Assembly (NCBI RefSeq): GCF_010093185.1 | Contig: NZ_PDWL01000012.1 | Span: 1 to 64,000, forward strand | Source: Pseudoxanthomonas jiangsuensis | Lineage (GTDB): Bacteria; Pseudomonadota; Gammaproteobacteria; Xanthomonadales; Xanthomonadaceae | Length of the DNA: 64,000 nt | Direction of reading: 5' to 3' | Shown here: one piece after another, positions 15,657 through 24,173 of the stretch | Layout of the letters: every line of letters begins with the position of its first letter | Position numbering within the stretch: position 1 is the first letter of the stretch | Made by a program: the position numbers and the translations under genes | The notes under the pieces: generated by a model | What the model was told of the DNA's origin: nothing | The model's database searches: none | What the model saw: the letters and a program-made list of their open reading frames with translations, nothing else

Positions 15657-16347
15657 GGGGCCCGCCCAGCCGCGACGCCCAGCTCTCGGTGCCGCCCTGC
15701 TCCAGCCGCCGCTCGAACACCGCGCGCCAGGACGGCACCAGCGGCAGCTCCAGGGCCGCGGCCAGTTCGCCGCGGTCGAGCGTGCGCCGGTACAGCAGTT
15801 CGGCCAGCCGCGGCAGGGGCCAGTGCGGGTGCGGGCGCTCCAGCAGTTCCAGCGTGTCGCCGGCCTGCACCGCACCCGGCGCGAGCACCCGGTAGTACCA
15901 GCCGCTGCGGCCGCTGTCCTGGACCCGGCGGGCCATGTCGGCGATGCCGAAGCGGTCCGACAGCTTCCAGCACGGCTGCCGCCCCTGCGAGACCTCCACC
16001 AGGGCAGTGCCCAGGCGCAGGCGGTCGCCCAGGCACAGGTCGGCCTCGCTCACCCCGGTGGTGCTGAGGTTCTCGCCGAACGCGCCGGGCATGGCGAACA
16101 GAGGGTGTGCACCGATCTCCTCCGCCCAGGTGGCGTAGTGCTCGCGCGGATAGTGATGGATCGCCTTGTCCGGCCCGCCGTGGACCCGGCGGTCGCCCTG
16201 CTCGTCGCCGGCCAGGCCTTCGACGCCGACCTCCACCGCGCCGGCGACCGCGACCTTGGCGATCGCGCTGCGGCTGCCGGGACGGGTGTAGTCGACCGCC
16301 CGGCCGGTGAGCACCGCCTCGATCCGGGCCAGCACGCGCGGGCTCAC
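15652..16347 (-). CDS. MOSC domain protein, YiiM-like
   Basis: A 231-residue protein of the MOSC/YiiM family. The early segment VGVEGLAGDEQGDRRVHGGPDKAIHHYP and GAFGENLSTTG are characteristic, and QGRQPCWKL carries the conserved Cys that binds sulfur or the molybdenum cofactor in MOSC enzymes. The C-terminal helical part resembles the YiiM '3-alpha' extension. YiiM-type proteins use molybdenum cofactor to reduce N-hydroxylated compounds; that role here is by family. It converges with the GGDEF-EAL gene, and its stop codon lies in the REP arm. There are 73 nt between its start and the aminotransferase stop. Confidence 0.88.
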   Translation of the reverse strand: MSPRVLARIEAVLTGRAVDYTRPGSRSAIAKVAVAGAVEVGVEGLAGDEQGDRRVHGGPDKAIHHYPREHYATWAEEIGAHPLFAMPGAFGENLSTTGVSEADLCLGDRLRLGTALVEVSQGRQPCWKLSDRFGIADMARRVQDSGRSGWYYRVLAPGAVQAGDTLELLERPHPHWPLPRLAELLYRRTLDRGELAAALELPLVPSWRAVFERRLEQGGTESWASRLGGPL

Positions 16348-16420
16348 CGATGAACCCGCGAATGCAAGGCGGCCGCCCGGTCCAGTGACGCGAGCGGCCG
16401 CATCGTCGTCACGCCCGGAC

Positions 16421-17620
16421 TCAGGCCGACGCCGGCAACGCGGCGATCTCGGCCTTGAGCAGCTCGCCCAGGATCTTCACCCCGGCGTCGATCTTCTCGC
16501 CCGGCACGGTGACGAAGGACAGGCGCAGGGTGTTCGTCCTCGGCTCGGTGGCGTAGAACGGCGCGCCCGGCACGAAGGCCACGTTGCGCTCCACCGCCTT
16601 GGCCAGCAGGGCGCCGCTGTCGATGCCCTCCGGCAGCTCGACCCAGATGAACATGCCGCCCTCGGGGCGGTTCCACTTCACCTGCGCCGGGAACTCGCGC
16701 TCCAGCGCCGCCAGCATGTGCTCGCACTGCTGGCCGTAGAGCGTGCGGATCGTGGGGATGTGGCGGTCGATGAAGCCGTCCTGGACGGTCTCGTACACGA
16801 TCCTCTGCGAGAACGAGGGCGTGTGCAGGTCGGCGGCCTGCTTGGCCTGGACCATCTTGCCCAGCACCTCCTCCGGCGCCACCACATAGCCCAGGCGCAG
16901 GCCCGGGGCCAGTACCTTGGAGAACGAGCCCATGTAGATGACCCCGTCCGGGTTCATCGACAGAAGGCTGGGCAGCGCCTCGCCGCCGTAGGACAGCTCG
17001 CCGTAGGGATCGTCCTCGACCAGCGGCACGCCGGCCTGCGCGGCCAGGGCGACCAGGGCCTTGCGCCGCTCCAGGCTCATGCGCCGGCCGGTGGGGTTCT
17101 GGAAGTTGGGCAGGCAGTACAGGAAGCGCGCGCCGGCCAGCTGCTCGGGGGTGAGCGCGTCGGTGACGATGCCGTGCCCGTCGCTGGGCAGCGAGGCGAA
17201 CTGCGGCTCGAACAGCGAGAACGCCTGCAGCGCGCCGAGGTAGCTCGGGGTCTCGACCAGGACCTTGCTGCCCTCGTCGATCAGGACCTTGCCCAGCAGG
17301 TCCAGGCCCTGCTGCGAACCGGTGGTGACCAGCACCCGCGAGGCCGGGATGGTGACCCCGTCGCGGCTCAGGCGTGCGGCGATCCATTCGCGCAGGGGCG
17401 TCAGGCCCTCGGTCGGGCCGTATTGCAGGGCCGCCTGCGGCGCCTCGCGCAGGACCCTGTCGGTGGCCTCGCGCATGCGCTCGACCGGGAAGGTGGCCGG
17501 CGACGGCAGGCCGCCGGCGAAGGAGATGACCTCGGGACGCTCGGTGACCTTGAGGATTTCGCGGATGGCCGAACTGGTGAGTCCCCGGGCGCGCCGGGAC
17601 AGGGTGTATTGGGTGCTCAT
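16421..17620 (-). CDS. PLP-dependent aminotransferase, class I (2-aminoadipate/aromatic type)
   Basis: A 399-residue fold-type I aminotransferase similar to LysN/2-aminoadipate aminotransferases and the catalytic half of MocR proteins. LQYGPTEGLTPLREWIA, the NPTG motif (LPNFQNPTGRRMS), EDDPYGEL and the PLP lysine Lys235 in GSFSKVLAPGLRLGY are seen. Arg in NTLRLSF binds the substrate carboxylate. The ATG at 17620 is chosen; an in-frame ATG at 17629 adds three residues. A TACAAT at 17628-17633 ends 7 nt before the chosen ATG, so the mRNA may be leaderless. Substrate is uncertain: branched-chain, aromatic or aminoadipate. Confidence 0.88.
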   Translation of the reverse strand: MSTQYTLSRRARGLTSSAIREILKVTERPEVISFAGGLPSPATFPVERMREATDRVLREAPQAALQYGPTEGLTPLREWIAARLSRDGVTIPASRVLVTTGSQQGLDLLGKVLIDEGSKVLVETPSYLGALQAFSLFEPQFASLPSDGHGIVTDALTPEQLAGARFLYCLPNFQNPTGRRMSLERRKALVALAAQAGVPLVEDDPYGELSYGGEALPSLLSMNPDGVIYMGSFSKVLAPGLRLGYVVAPEEVLGKMVQAKQAADLHTPSFSQRIVYETVQDGFIDRHIPTIRTLYGQQCEHMLAALEREFPAQVKWNRPEGGMFIWVELPEGIDSGALLAKAVERNVAFVPGAPFYATEPRTNTLRLSFVTVPGEKIDAGVKILGELLKAEIAALPASA

Positions 17621-17627
17621 GGCCCGC

Positions 17628-17633
17628 ATTGTA
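17628..17633 (-). promoter_or_regulatory. -10 box directly upstream of aminotransferase start
   Basis: TACAAT on the minus strand followed by 7 nt and then ATG. The same arrangement occurs before recN. If used, transcription would begin at or next to the start codon, giving a leaderless message. A convincing -35 is not visible. Confidence 0.45.
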
Positions 17634-17746
17634 GCGGCCCGGCCACGCCGCCGTATGGAACGTTCACGGACCGGCGACGCGGACTTAAGCAACCGGGCGA
17701 ATAATCGGCGCTACCGCGCCCCGGCGCATCGGACCAGGAGGCCGCC

Positions 17747-17947
17747 ATGTCCTTCCGCCAGTTCCCCGCCACCGGCAACGACGGCAATCCCTACATCATC
17801 ATCGAATTCCGCGACGGCCAGGCCGCGACCACGGACGACACCGGCGAACCCTCCCTGCGCTACGAACTGGCCGACGGCCAGCGCCTGCAGCGCCGCGAGA
17901 ACCGCTTCGCCAACGCCGATGGCACCTTGGTGCTGACCGCGGACTGA
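17747..17947 (+). CDS. small conserved-type hypothetical protein
   Basis: A 66-residue acidic protein (MSFRQFPATGNDGNPYIIIEF, then GEPSLRYELADGQRLQRRENRF). AGGAG at 17736-17740 gives a well-placed ribosome binding site. No signal peptide, helix or metal motif. The pattern of short beta strands suggests a small compact fold. It is divergent from the aminotransferase and 42 nt from the stop of the prephenate dehydrogenase gene. I do not recognise a named family. Confidence 0.7.
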   Translation: MSFRQFPATGNDGNPYIIIEFRDGQAATTDDTGEPSLRYELADGQRLQRRENRFANADGTLVLTAD

Positions 17948-17989
17948 GGTCCCGCGCAGCGGCCTGCGCTCGGCCCACGGCCCGGTCGC

Positions 17990-19129
17990 TCAGGGCTGCT
18001 CCAGCACCCGGCCCACGCCGCTGCGGTCGATCGCCGCGGCGGCGGCGCGCAGCGCGGCCACGTCCACGCCCGGGTCGAAGCCGATCCGGAAGTGGATCTC
18101 GCCGGCCGGGGTGCGCGAGGAGTGGATCGAGGACAGGCTGACGCCGTGCTCCTCGAACACGTGCAGCAGGGCGCGCAGGGAGCCGGCCCGGTCCTCGGGC
18201 AGGTGCACGCTCAGGCGCCGGGTCTCGGTCAGGTCGGCCAGCAGGTAGCCGACCCGCTCGAAGGTGTAGCTGCCGTCGGCCACCGCGGTCTCGCCCCAGG
18301 CCTGGCGGTTGGCGGACAGGTAGTGCTCGCGGAACTCGGCGCGGGCCGCGTCGTCGCCCCGCTCCACCAGCGCCTGCAGGCGGCCGATCTCGGCGCCCAG
18401 GCGCGCCAGCACCTCGGCGGTGTGCGGGTTGCCGAACTGGATGTCCTCGTAGATCTCCGGGTTCAGCGACAGGATCCGGGCGATCACCGCGGTGTCCATC
18501 TCGAAGCCGATCGAGCGGTACGGCATCAGCGCCGGCGGCTGGCCCAGTTCGGCGGCGAAGCTGCGCAAAACCCCCGCCTGGCCCAGGTGGGCGGCATGCA
18601 CCATCGCCTGGACCAGGGCCATCACCCGGTCGTGGTGGTCGGGCGTGGTCCGCACGTATTCGCCCTGCAGGGCGTCCAGTAGGGTCTGCAGCCAGGGCCG
18701 CCACGCGTCCAGGCGCTGCTCGCAGACCACCACCACCCGGCCCTTGAGGGTCGGGGTCTTCAGCGGCGCGGTCATCGGGTGCAGGCCCACGACCTCGGCC
18801 TGCGAGGCCAGCATCGCGTCCACCGGCGCCTGCTTGAGCGAGGTGATGTCCAGCCACAGCCGGCCGCGCTCGCGCCCGCCGGAACGGGCCACGTATTCGG
18901 CGATCAGGTCCGAGGTCTGCCGGATCGGGGTGGCGAACACCAGCACCCGGGCCTGCTCGAGCAGGCGTTCGGGCGGGTCGCTGGCCGGGTCGGCCGGATC
19001 GTGGCCGAGCACCTCCAGGCCCATGCGCTGCTCGAAGAAGCGCCGCAGCCAGCGGCCGTAGGCCCCGTCGCTGCCGACCAGGCCAACCACCGGCCGGGCG
19101 TCGTCGGCCACCGCGCGCAAAGCGTTCAC
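17990..19129 (-). CDS. tyrA: prephenate dehydrogenase with C-terminal ACT domain
   Basis: A 379-residue protein. The N-terminal Rossmann part starts PVVGLVGSDGAYGRWLRRFF; VLVFATPIRQTSDLI and LDITSLKQAPVDAM follow, and VGLHPMTAP and DHHDRVMALVQAMVHA are the helical catalytic half that oxidatively decarboxylates prephenate toward tyrosine. Residues from about 300 (RLSVHLPEDRAGSLRALLHVFEEHGVSLSSIHSSRT) form an ACT domain, so feedback control by tyrosine or another aromatic amino acid is likely. The start is a GTG at 19129 that overlaps the pdxY stop as GTGA, indicating coupled translation. The dinucleotide loop departs slightly from the usual GxGxxG. Confidence 0.87.
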   Translation of the reverse strand: MNALRAVADDARPVVGLVGSDGAYGRWLRRFFEQRMGLEVLGHDPADPASDPPERLLEQARVLVFATPIRQTSDLIAEYVARSGGRERGRLWLDITSLKQAPVDAMLASQAEVVGLHPMTAPLKTPTLKGRVVVVCEQRLDAWRPWLQTLLDALQGEYVRTTPDHHDRVMALVQAMVHAAHLGQAGVLRSFAAELGQPPALMPYRSIGFEMDTAVIARILSLNPEIYEDIQFGNPHTAEVLARLGAEIGRLQALVERGDDAARAEFREHYLSANRQAWGETAVADGSYTFERVGYLLADLTETRRLSVHLPEDRAGSLRALLHVFEEHGVSLSSIHSSRTPAGEIHFRIGFDPGVDVAALRAAAAAIDRSGVGRVLEQP

Positions 19130-20034
19130 CAGGCCACCGCCGGGAAGCGCGCCGCGCCTTCGGCCAGGGCCGCGGCGGGCGCGGCCTGCACGTCCAGTTC
19201 CTCCCAGCCGTTGGCCAGGGTCGATTCCAGCGCGGCGTGGACGCCGGCCAGGGCGCGCTCGGCGGCGCGCGCCGGCGTCTGCCCGCGCAGCAGGAAGGTC
19301 GCCAGCAGGGCGGTCAGCACGTCGCCGGTGCCGGCCACGTCGACGTCCAGGCGCGGCGACTGCAGCCGCCAGGCGCCCTCGTGGCCGACCAGCAGGGTGA
19401 CCAGGCCGTCGCCCTCGCCCACCACGCTGTGCGCCAGTACCCATTGCGGGCCGCGCGCCAGCAGGGCGCGCGCGGCGGCCAGGGCGTCGGCCTCGAGCAG
19501 CGCGGGCTGGCCGCTCAGGCGTTCCAGTTCGAAGGCGTTGGGCGTGACCATCCACGCCAGCGGCAACAGGCGCTGCGCGAACACCGCTTCCAGCCCCGGC
19601 TCGACGTAGGCGCCGGTGTGGGTGTCGCCGATCACCGGATCGAGCAGGTAGCGCGGCGCGGTGCCGGCGGCGTGGTTGCGTTCCAGCCAGGCGGCGAAGG
19701 CCTCGCCATTGGCAACGCTGCCGAAGTAGCCGGACACCAGGAGCGGCGCGCGCGCGGTGACGCCGCGCTCGTCCAGGCCCTGCAGCAGTTCGGCCAGCCA
19801 GTCCGAGGGCAGCACCCGGCCGCGCAAGGTCGGATAGAAGGGCGTGTTGCTGAGCAGGGTGGTCGGCACCTCGGCCACGCGCACGCCGAGCATGCGCAAA
19901 ACCGGCACCGCGGCGCTGTTGCCGGCGTAGCCGTAGGCCAGTTGCGACTGCACCGACACCAGGTCCACCGGCGAGGGTCCGTCGGGCCGGTTGCGGCGTT
20001 CGTGGACCAGGTGGCTTTCCAGCGTGTCGCTCAT
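19126..20034 (-). CDS. pdxY: pyridoxal kinase (PdxY/PdxK type)
   Basis: A 302-residue ribokinase-fold kinase that phosphorylates pyridoxal to PLP. VDLVSVQSQLAYGYAGNSAAV binds the vitamer, LLDPVIGD and VTPNAFELERLSG are the usual core motifs, and AGTGDVLTALLATFLLRG holds the catalytic Asp. An N-terminal extension of about 20 polar residues precedes the fold, so a later start is possible but no better ATG is present. It heads a two-gene unit with the prephenate dehydrogenase. A PLP-dependent aminotransferase lies 1.5 kb downstream. Confidence 0.9.
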   Translation of the reverse strand: MSDTLESHLVHERRNRPDGPSPVDLVSVQSQLAYGYAGNSAAVPVLRMLGVRVAEVPTTLLSNTPFYPTLRGRVLPSDWLAELLQGLDERGVTARAPLLVSGYFGSVANGEAFAAWLERNHAAGTAPRYLLDPVIGDTHTGAYVEPGLEAVFAQRLLPLAWMVTPNAFELERLSGQPALLEADALAAARALLARGPQWVLAHSVVGEGDGLVTLLVGHEGAWRLQSPRLDVDVAGTGDVLTALLATFLLRGQTPARAAERALAGVHAALESTLANGWEELDVQAAPAAALAEGAARFPAVAW

Positions 20035-20244
20035 CGAATCGTTCGTGGTGCGGGGCCACGCATGCTAGCGCGTCGCTTCATGCGCGGCGCGCAGCGTTTC
20101 AGCTGCAACGGAAATAGGCTGATTCCCCCGCGATATTTGCGGGTCGCGGCATGACTGGCATATACGCGACGATGGATGCGCGCGAAACGATGGGCGCGTG
20201 GATCGCGGCGTGGAGCCGTCGTCGCGGAAAAGTGGCCTGATGCC
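20035..20244. other. intergenic region between pdxY and dnaJ
   Basis: No gene supported. It holds a small hairpin, CCCGC (20127-) with GCGGG around GATATTT, and at 20236-20249 a short CCTGA/TCAGG stem overlapping the dnaJ stop, followed on the minus strand by TTTT, which may be a weak dnaJ terminator. Confidence 0.4.
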
Positions 20245-21372
20245 TCAGGACGAGGTCATCCGGTCCCAGAACGACTTGACCCCGTCGAGGAAGGTGGCCG
20301 AACGCGGCGAATGCCGGCGGCCCTCTTCGCCGGTGAAGGTGGCCTCGAACTTCTCCAGCAGCTCGCGCTGCTCGGCAGTGAGGTTGACCGGAGTCTCCAC
20401 CACCACCCGGCAGTACAGGTCGCCCGGGGTGCGGCTGCGCACCGACTTGACGCCCTTGCCGCGCAGGCGGAACACCTTGCCGCCCTGGGTCTCGGCCGGG
20501 ATGCGGATCTCGGCCTCGCCGTCGAGCGTGGGCACGCTGACCGAGTCGCCGAGCGCGGCCTGGGAGATGCGGATCGGCACGTCGCAGTGCAGGTCGTCGC
20601 CGTCGCGGCGGAAGATCGCGTGCTCGCGCACCCGCACTTCCACGTACAGGTCGCCCGGCGGGGTACCCGGCGGACCGGCCTCGCCCTCGCCGGTCAGGCG
20701 GATGCGGTCGCCGCTGTCCACCCCGGCGGGGATCTTCACCGACAGGACCTTCTCGTCCTCGATCCGGCCGGCGCCGTGGCACTCCTTGCAGGGATTGCGG
20801 ATCGCCTGGCCGCGGCCGCCGCATTCCGGGCAGGCCTGCTGCATGGTGAAGATGCCGCGCTGGAAACGCACCTGGCCGCGGCCGTGGCAAGTGCCGCAGG
20901 TCTCGACCTTGCCGTCCTCCGAGCCGCTGCCCTTGCAGTGGCCGCACTCGGACAGGGTCGGGATCTCGATCCGCTTGTCGACCCCGGCGACCGCCTCCTC
21001 CAGGTCCAGCTCCATCACGTAGCCGATGTCGGCGCCGCGGCGCGCGGCACGGCCACCGCCGGCGGCACCGCCGAAGATCGTGCCGAAGATGTCGCCGAAG
21101 ATGTCGCCCATGTCCGGGGCCGGGCCGCCGCCACCGCCCATGCCGTGCTCGAACGCGGCATGGCCGTGGGCGTCGTAGGCACGGCGCTTGCCCGGATCGG
21201 ACAGCACCTCGTAGGCCTCCTTGCACTCCTTGAACGCGGCCTCGGCCGCGGCGTCGCCCGGATTGCGGTCCGGGTGGTGCTTCATCGCGCAGCGGCGATA
21301 GGCCTTCTTCAGCTCGTCGTCGCCGGCGTTGCGGGCAACGCCCAGCACTTCGTAGTAGTCGCGCTTGCTCAT
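20245..21372 (-). CDS. dnaJ: chaperone DnaJ (Hsp40)
   Basis: A 375-residue type I DnaJ that stimulates the DnaK ATPase and delivers unfolded proteins. The J domain has HPD at residues 33-35. A Gly/Phe-rich linker ([21 protein letters not shown]) follows, then four zinc-finger repeats [24 protein letters not shown] and CKECHGAG, and the C-terminal substrate-binding beta domains. Length is standard. It is last in hrcA-grpE-dnaK-dnaJ, 138 nt after dnaK with a strong hairpin between them. Confidence 0.97.
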   Translation of the reverse strand: MSKRDYYEVLGVARNAGDDELKKAYRRCAMKHHPDRNPGDAAAEAAFKECKEAYEVLSDPGKRRAYDAHGHAAFEHGMGGGGGPAPDMGDIFGDIFGTIFGGAAGGGRAARRGADIGYVMELDLEEAVAGVDKRIEIPTLSECGHCKGSGSEDGKVETCGTCHGRGQVRFQRGIFTMQQACPECGGRGQAIRNPCKECHGAGRIEDEKVLSVKIPAGVDSGDRIRLTGEGEAGPPGTPPGDLYVEVRVREHAIFRRDGDDLHCDVPIRISQAALGDSVSVPTLDGEAEIRIPAETQGGKVFRLRGKGVKSVRSRTPGDLYCRVVVETPVNLTAEQRELLEKFEATFTGEEGRRHSPRSATFLDGVKSFWDRMTSS

Positions 21373-21432
21373 CGGTCGTTCCGGGCGTGCCGCTGGCCGC
21401 CTTGCCGGGCCGGGCGGCCCGTTTCATGGGAC

Positions 21433-21467
21433 AGCCCGCGCCGCCGCCTTGCGGGGCGGCGCGGGCT
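21433..21467 (-). promoter_or_regulatory. dnaK-dnaJ intergenic hairpin
   Basis: Perfect 13-bp inverted repeat: 21433-21445 (AGCCCGCGCCGCC) pairs with 21455-21467 around a 9-nt loop. There is no U-tract on the minus strand, so it may stabilise the dnaK message or attenuate dnaJ rather than act as a classical terminator. Confidence 0.65.
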
Positions 21468-21510
21468 GCGGTCGGGGCGCCGGTGGCGGCGCCCTGCCAG
21501 TTCTAGCGGC

Positions 21511-23433
21511 TTACTTCTTGTCGTCCTTGACCTCGGTGAACTCGGCGTCGACCACGTCGTCCTGGGCGCCGGCGCCCGGGGACGGGCCGGCACCGGCGTC
21601 GCCGCCCGGCTGCTGGCCGGCCGCGGCCGCCGCGTACAGCGACTGCCCGGCCTCCTCCAGCGCCTTGGCCTTGGCCTCGATCTGGGCCTTGTCGTCGCCC
21701 TTGAGCGCGGTTTCCAGGTCGGCGATGGCGCCTTCCACCCGGCCGATCACGTCGCCCGGCACCTTCTCGCCGTGCTCGGTGATCGCGCCGCGGGTCGCGT
21801 GGATCAGGCCGTCGGCCTGGTTGCGGGCCTGGACCAGGTCATGGAACTTCTTGTCCTCCTCGCGGTGGGCCTCGGCGTCGGCCACCATCCGCGCGATCTC
21901 CTCCTCGGACAGGCCCGAGCCGGCCTTGATCTCGACCTTCTGCTCCTTGCCGGTCTTCTTGTCCTTGGCGGTGACGTGGACGATGCCGTTGGCGTCGATG
22001 TCGAAGCTCACCTCCACCTGCGGCAGGCCGCGCGGGGCCGGCTCGATCCCGGTCAGGTCGAACTTGGCCAGCGACTTGTTGAAGCGGGCCTGCTCGCGCT
22101 CGCCCTGGAGCACGTGCACGGTCACCGCGGACTGGTTGTCCTCGGCGGTGGAGAACACCTGCGAGGCCTTGGTCGGCACCGTGGTGTTCTTCTCGATGAT
22201 CTTGGTCATCACCCCGCCCAGGGTCTCGATGCCCAGGCTCAGCGGGGTCACGTCCAGCAGCAGCACGTCCTTGACGTCGCCGGCCAGCACCCCGCCCTGC
22301 ACCGCCGCGCCCAGGGCCACGGCCTCGTCCGGGTTGACGTCCTTGCGCGGCTCCTTGCCGAAGAACTCGGCCACCGCCGCCTGCACCTTGGGCATGCGGG
22401 TCTGCCCGCCGACCAGGATCACCTCGCCGATGTCGCTGGCGCGCAGGCCGGCATCCTTCAGCGCGATCCGGCACGGCTCGATGGTCTTCTTCACCAGGTC
22501 GTCCACCAGCGCTTCGAGCTTGGCCCGGGTCAGCTTGATGGTCAGGTGCTTCGGGCCCGACGCGTCGGCGGTGATGTACGGCAGGTTGACCTCGGTCTGC
22601 TGCGCGCTGGACAGCTCGATCTTGGCGCGCTCGGCCGCGTCCTTCAGGCGCTGCAGGGCCAGCGGGTCCTTGCGCAGGTCGATGCCCTGGTCCTTCTGGA
22701 ACTCCTCGACCAGGTAGTCGATCACGCGCGCGTCGAAGTCCTCGCCGCCCAGGAAGGTGTCGCCGTTGGTGGCCAGCACCTCGAACTGCTTCTCGCCGTC
22801 GACCGAGGCGATCTCGATGATCGACACGTCGAAGGTGCCGCCGCCCAGGTCGTACACGACGATCTTGCGGTCGCCGCCGTTCTTGTCCAGGCCGTAGGCC
22901 AGGGCCGCGGCGGTGGGCTCGTTGATGATGCGCTTGACGTCCAGGCCGGCGATCCGGCCGGCGTCCTTGGTCGCCTGGCGCTGGCTGTCGTTGAAGTAGG
23001 CCGGGACGGTGATCACCGCCTCGGTCACGCTCTCGCCGAGGAAGGCCTCGGCGGTCTTCTTCATCTTCTCCAGGACCTTGGCCGAGATCTCCTGCGGGGC
23101 CATCTTGCGGCCCTCGGAGGTGACCACCCAGGCGTCGCCGTTGTCGTGGGCGGCGATCGCGTACGGCACCAGGCCCAGGTCCTTCTGCACCTCGGCGTCG
23201 GTGAACTTGCGGCCGATCAGGCGCTTGACCGCGTAGAAGGTGTTCTTCGGGTTGGTCACCGCCTGGCGCTTGGCCGGCGCGCCGACCAGGACCTCGCCGT
23301 CCTTGGTGTAGGCGACGATCGAGGGCGTGGTGCGGTCGCCCTCGGCGTTCTCGATCACGCGGGCCTTGCCGCCGTCCATGATCGCCACGCAGGAATTGGT
23401 GGTGCCCAGGTCGATGCCGATGATCTTGCTCAT
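21511..23433 (-). CDS. dnaK: chaperone DnaK (Hsp70)
   Basis: A 640-residue Hsp70. The ATPase domain begins [19 protein letters not shown], with [25 protein letters not shown] and [14 protein letters not shown] as nucleotide-binding motifs. The substrate-binding domain follows [20 protein letters not shown], and the tail is [10 protein letters not shown]. Length is standard. Promoter sequence of sigma32 type lies 56-84 nt upstream. It works with DnaJ and GrpE encoded on either side. Confidence 0.98.
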   Translation of the reverse strand: MSKIIGIDLGTTNSCVAIMDGGKARVIENAEGDRTTPSIVAYTKDGEVLVGAPAKRQAVTNPKNTFYAVKRLIGRKFTDAEVQKDLGLVPYAIAAHDNGDAWVVTSEGRKMAPQEISAKVLEKMKKTAEAFLGESVTEAVITVPAYFNDSQRQATKDAGRIAGLDVKRIINEPTAAALAYGLDKNGGDRKIVVYDLGGGTFDVSIIEIASVDGEKQFEVLATNGDTFLGGEDFDARVIDYLVEEFQKDQGIDLRKDPLALQRLKDAAERAKIELSSAQQTEVNLPYITADASGPKHLTIKLTRAKLEALVDDLVKKTIEPCRIALKDAGLRASDIGEVILVGGQTRMPKVQAAVAEFFGKEPRKDVNPDEAVALGAAVQGGVLAGDVKDVLLLDVTPLSLGIETLGGVMTKIIEKNTTVPTKASQVFSTAEDNQSAVTVHVLQGEREQARFNKSLAKFDLTGIEPAPRGLPQVEVSFDIDANGIVHVTAKDKKTGKEQKVEIKAGSGLSEEEIARMVADAEAHREEDKKFHDLVQARNQADGLIHATRGAITEHGEKVPGDVIGRVEGAIADLETALKGDDKAQIEAKAKALEEAGQSLYAAAAAGQQPGGDAGAGPSPGAGAQDDVVDAEFTEVKDDKK

Positions 23434-23488
23434 AGTGTGGGTGCTCCCTCGGGAATGTGGTGGGCCGCTGACGGCCGGCCTTGATCGC

Positions 23489-23517
23489 TAGATAGGGGTG
23501 CGCGGGCGCCGTTCAAG
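23489..23517 (-). promoter_or_regulatory. sigma32 heat-shock promoter of dnaK
   Basis: On the minus strand CTTGAA (23512-23517) is followed after 14 nt by CCCTATCTA (23489-23497), very close to the sigma32 consensus CTTGAA / CCCCATNTA. It lies in the 112-nt grpE-dnaK gap. Confidence 0.75.
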
Positions 23518-23545
23518 AGGGCGTCTCAGCGCTGAAGAGAAGGAT

Positions 23546-24061
23546 TCAGTCCTGGCGCGCGACCACGACCAGGGCCGGGCGCAGCAGCCGCTCATTCAGC
23601 AGGTAGCCCTTCTGGAACACCTGCAGCACGGTGCCCGGCGCGGCCTGGCCCGGGTCGGCCTGGCTGATGGCCTGGTGGTGATCGGGATTGAACGGCTGGC
23701 CGGCCGGATCGACCACGGCCAGGCCGTTGTCGGCGGCGACCTTGAGCAGCTGGCGGTAGGTCAGTTCCATGCCTTCCTTGAGCGGGCCGCTCTGCTCGAC
23801 CGCGGCGGCCAGGCCGGCGTCGAGGCTGTCGAACACCGGCAGCAGTTCGCCCAGCAGGCGCTCGTTGGCGAACTTGCGGGCCTGCTCGACGTCGCGGGCC
23901 ACGCGCTTGCGCTGGTTCTCCAGGTCGGCGCGCTCGCGCAGGGAATCCATCCGCAGCTGCTCGATCTCCGAATGCAGGGCGGCGATCTCGTCGCGCAGCT
24001 GCGCCTCGAGGCTGGCCTCGGCGGACTCGTGGGCGTGGGATGGGGTCTCGTTCTGGGTCAT
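23546..24061 (-). CDS. grpE: nucleotide exchange factor GrpE
   Basis: A 171-residue GrpE that releases ADP from DnaK. The N-terminal acidic part and long coiled coil ([20 protein letters not shown]) are followed by the beta domain with [11 protein letters not shown] and [21 protein letters not shown], the family signature. Start at ATG 24061. It is preceded by its own sigma32-type promoter within the hrcA-grpE gap. Confidence 0.96.
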   Translation of the reverse strand: MTQNETPSHAHESAEASLEAQLRDEIAALHSEIEQLRMDSLRERADLENQRKRVARDVEQARKFANERLLGELLPVFDSLDAGLAAAVEQSGPLKEGMELTYRQLLKVAADNGLAVVDPAGQPFNPDHHQAISQADPGQAAPGTVLQVFQKGYLLNERLLRPALVVVARQD

Positions 24062-24107
24062 GCGAATCGGCTCCGTGGCGGCGCTCCCGGCCGCCCATCA
24101 CGGCCCA

Positions 24108-24134
24108 ATGGGGGCCGGACCGGGCCTATTCAAG
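24108..24134 (-). promoter_or_regulatory. sigma32 heat-shock promoter of grpE
   Basis: On the minus strand CCCTTGAA (CTTGAA at 24129-24134) is followed after 15 nt by CCCCAT (24108-24113), a textbook match to the sigma32 consensus. It places a heat-inducible start downstream of hrcA so that grpE-dnaK-dnaJ can be induced without the repressor gene. Confidence 0.8.
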
Positions 24135-24173
24135 GGCGGTCACGGCATCGGGCCGCCGGGCCGGCGGCGCGCC

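Noticed and set aside
12585..15875. 1096-codon minus-strand frame across the GGDEF-EAL gene
   Set aside because: No motifs; overlaps a well-supported gene on the other strand.
20176..23484. 1102-codon plus-strand frame across dnaJ-dnaK
   Set aside because: Shadow opposite two certain chaperone genes.
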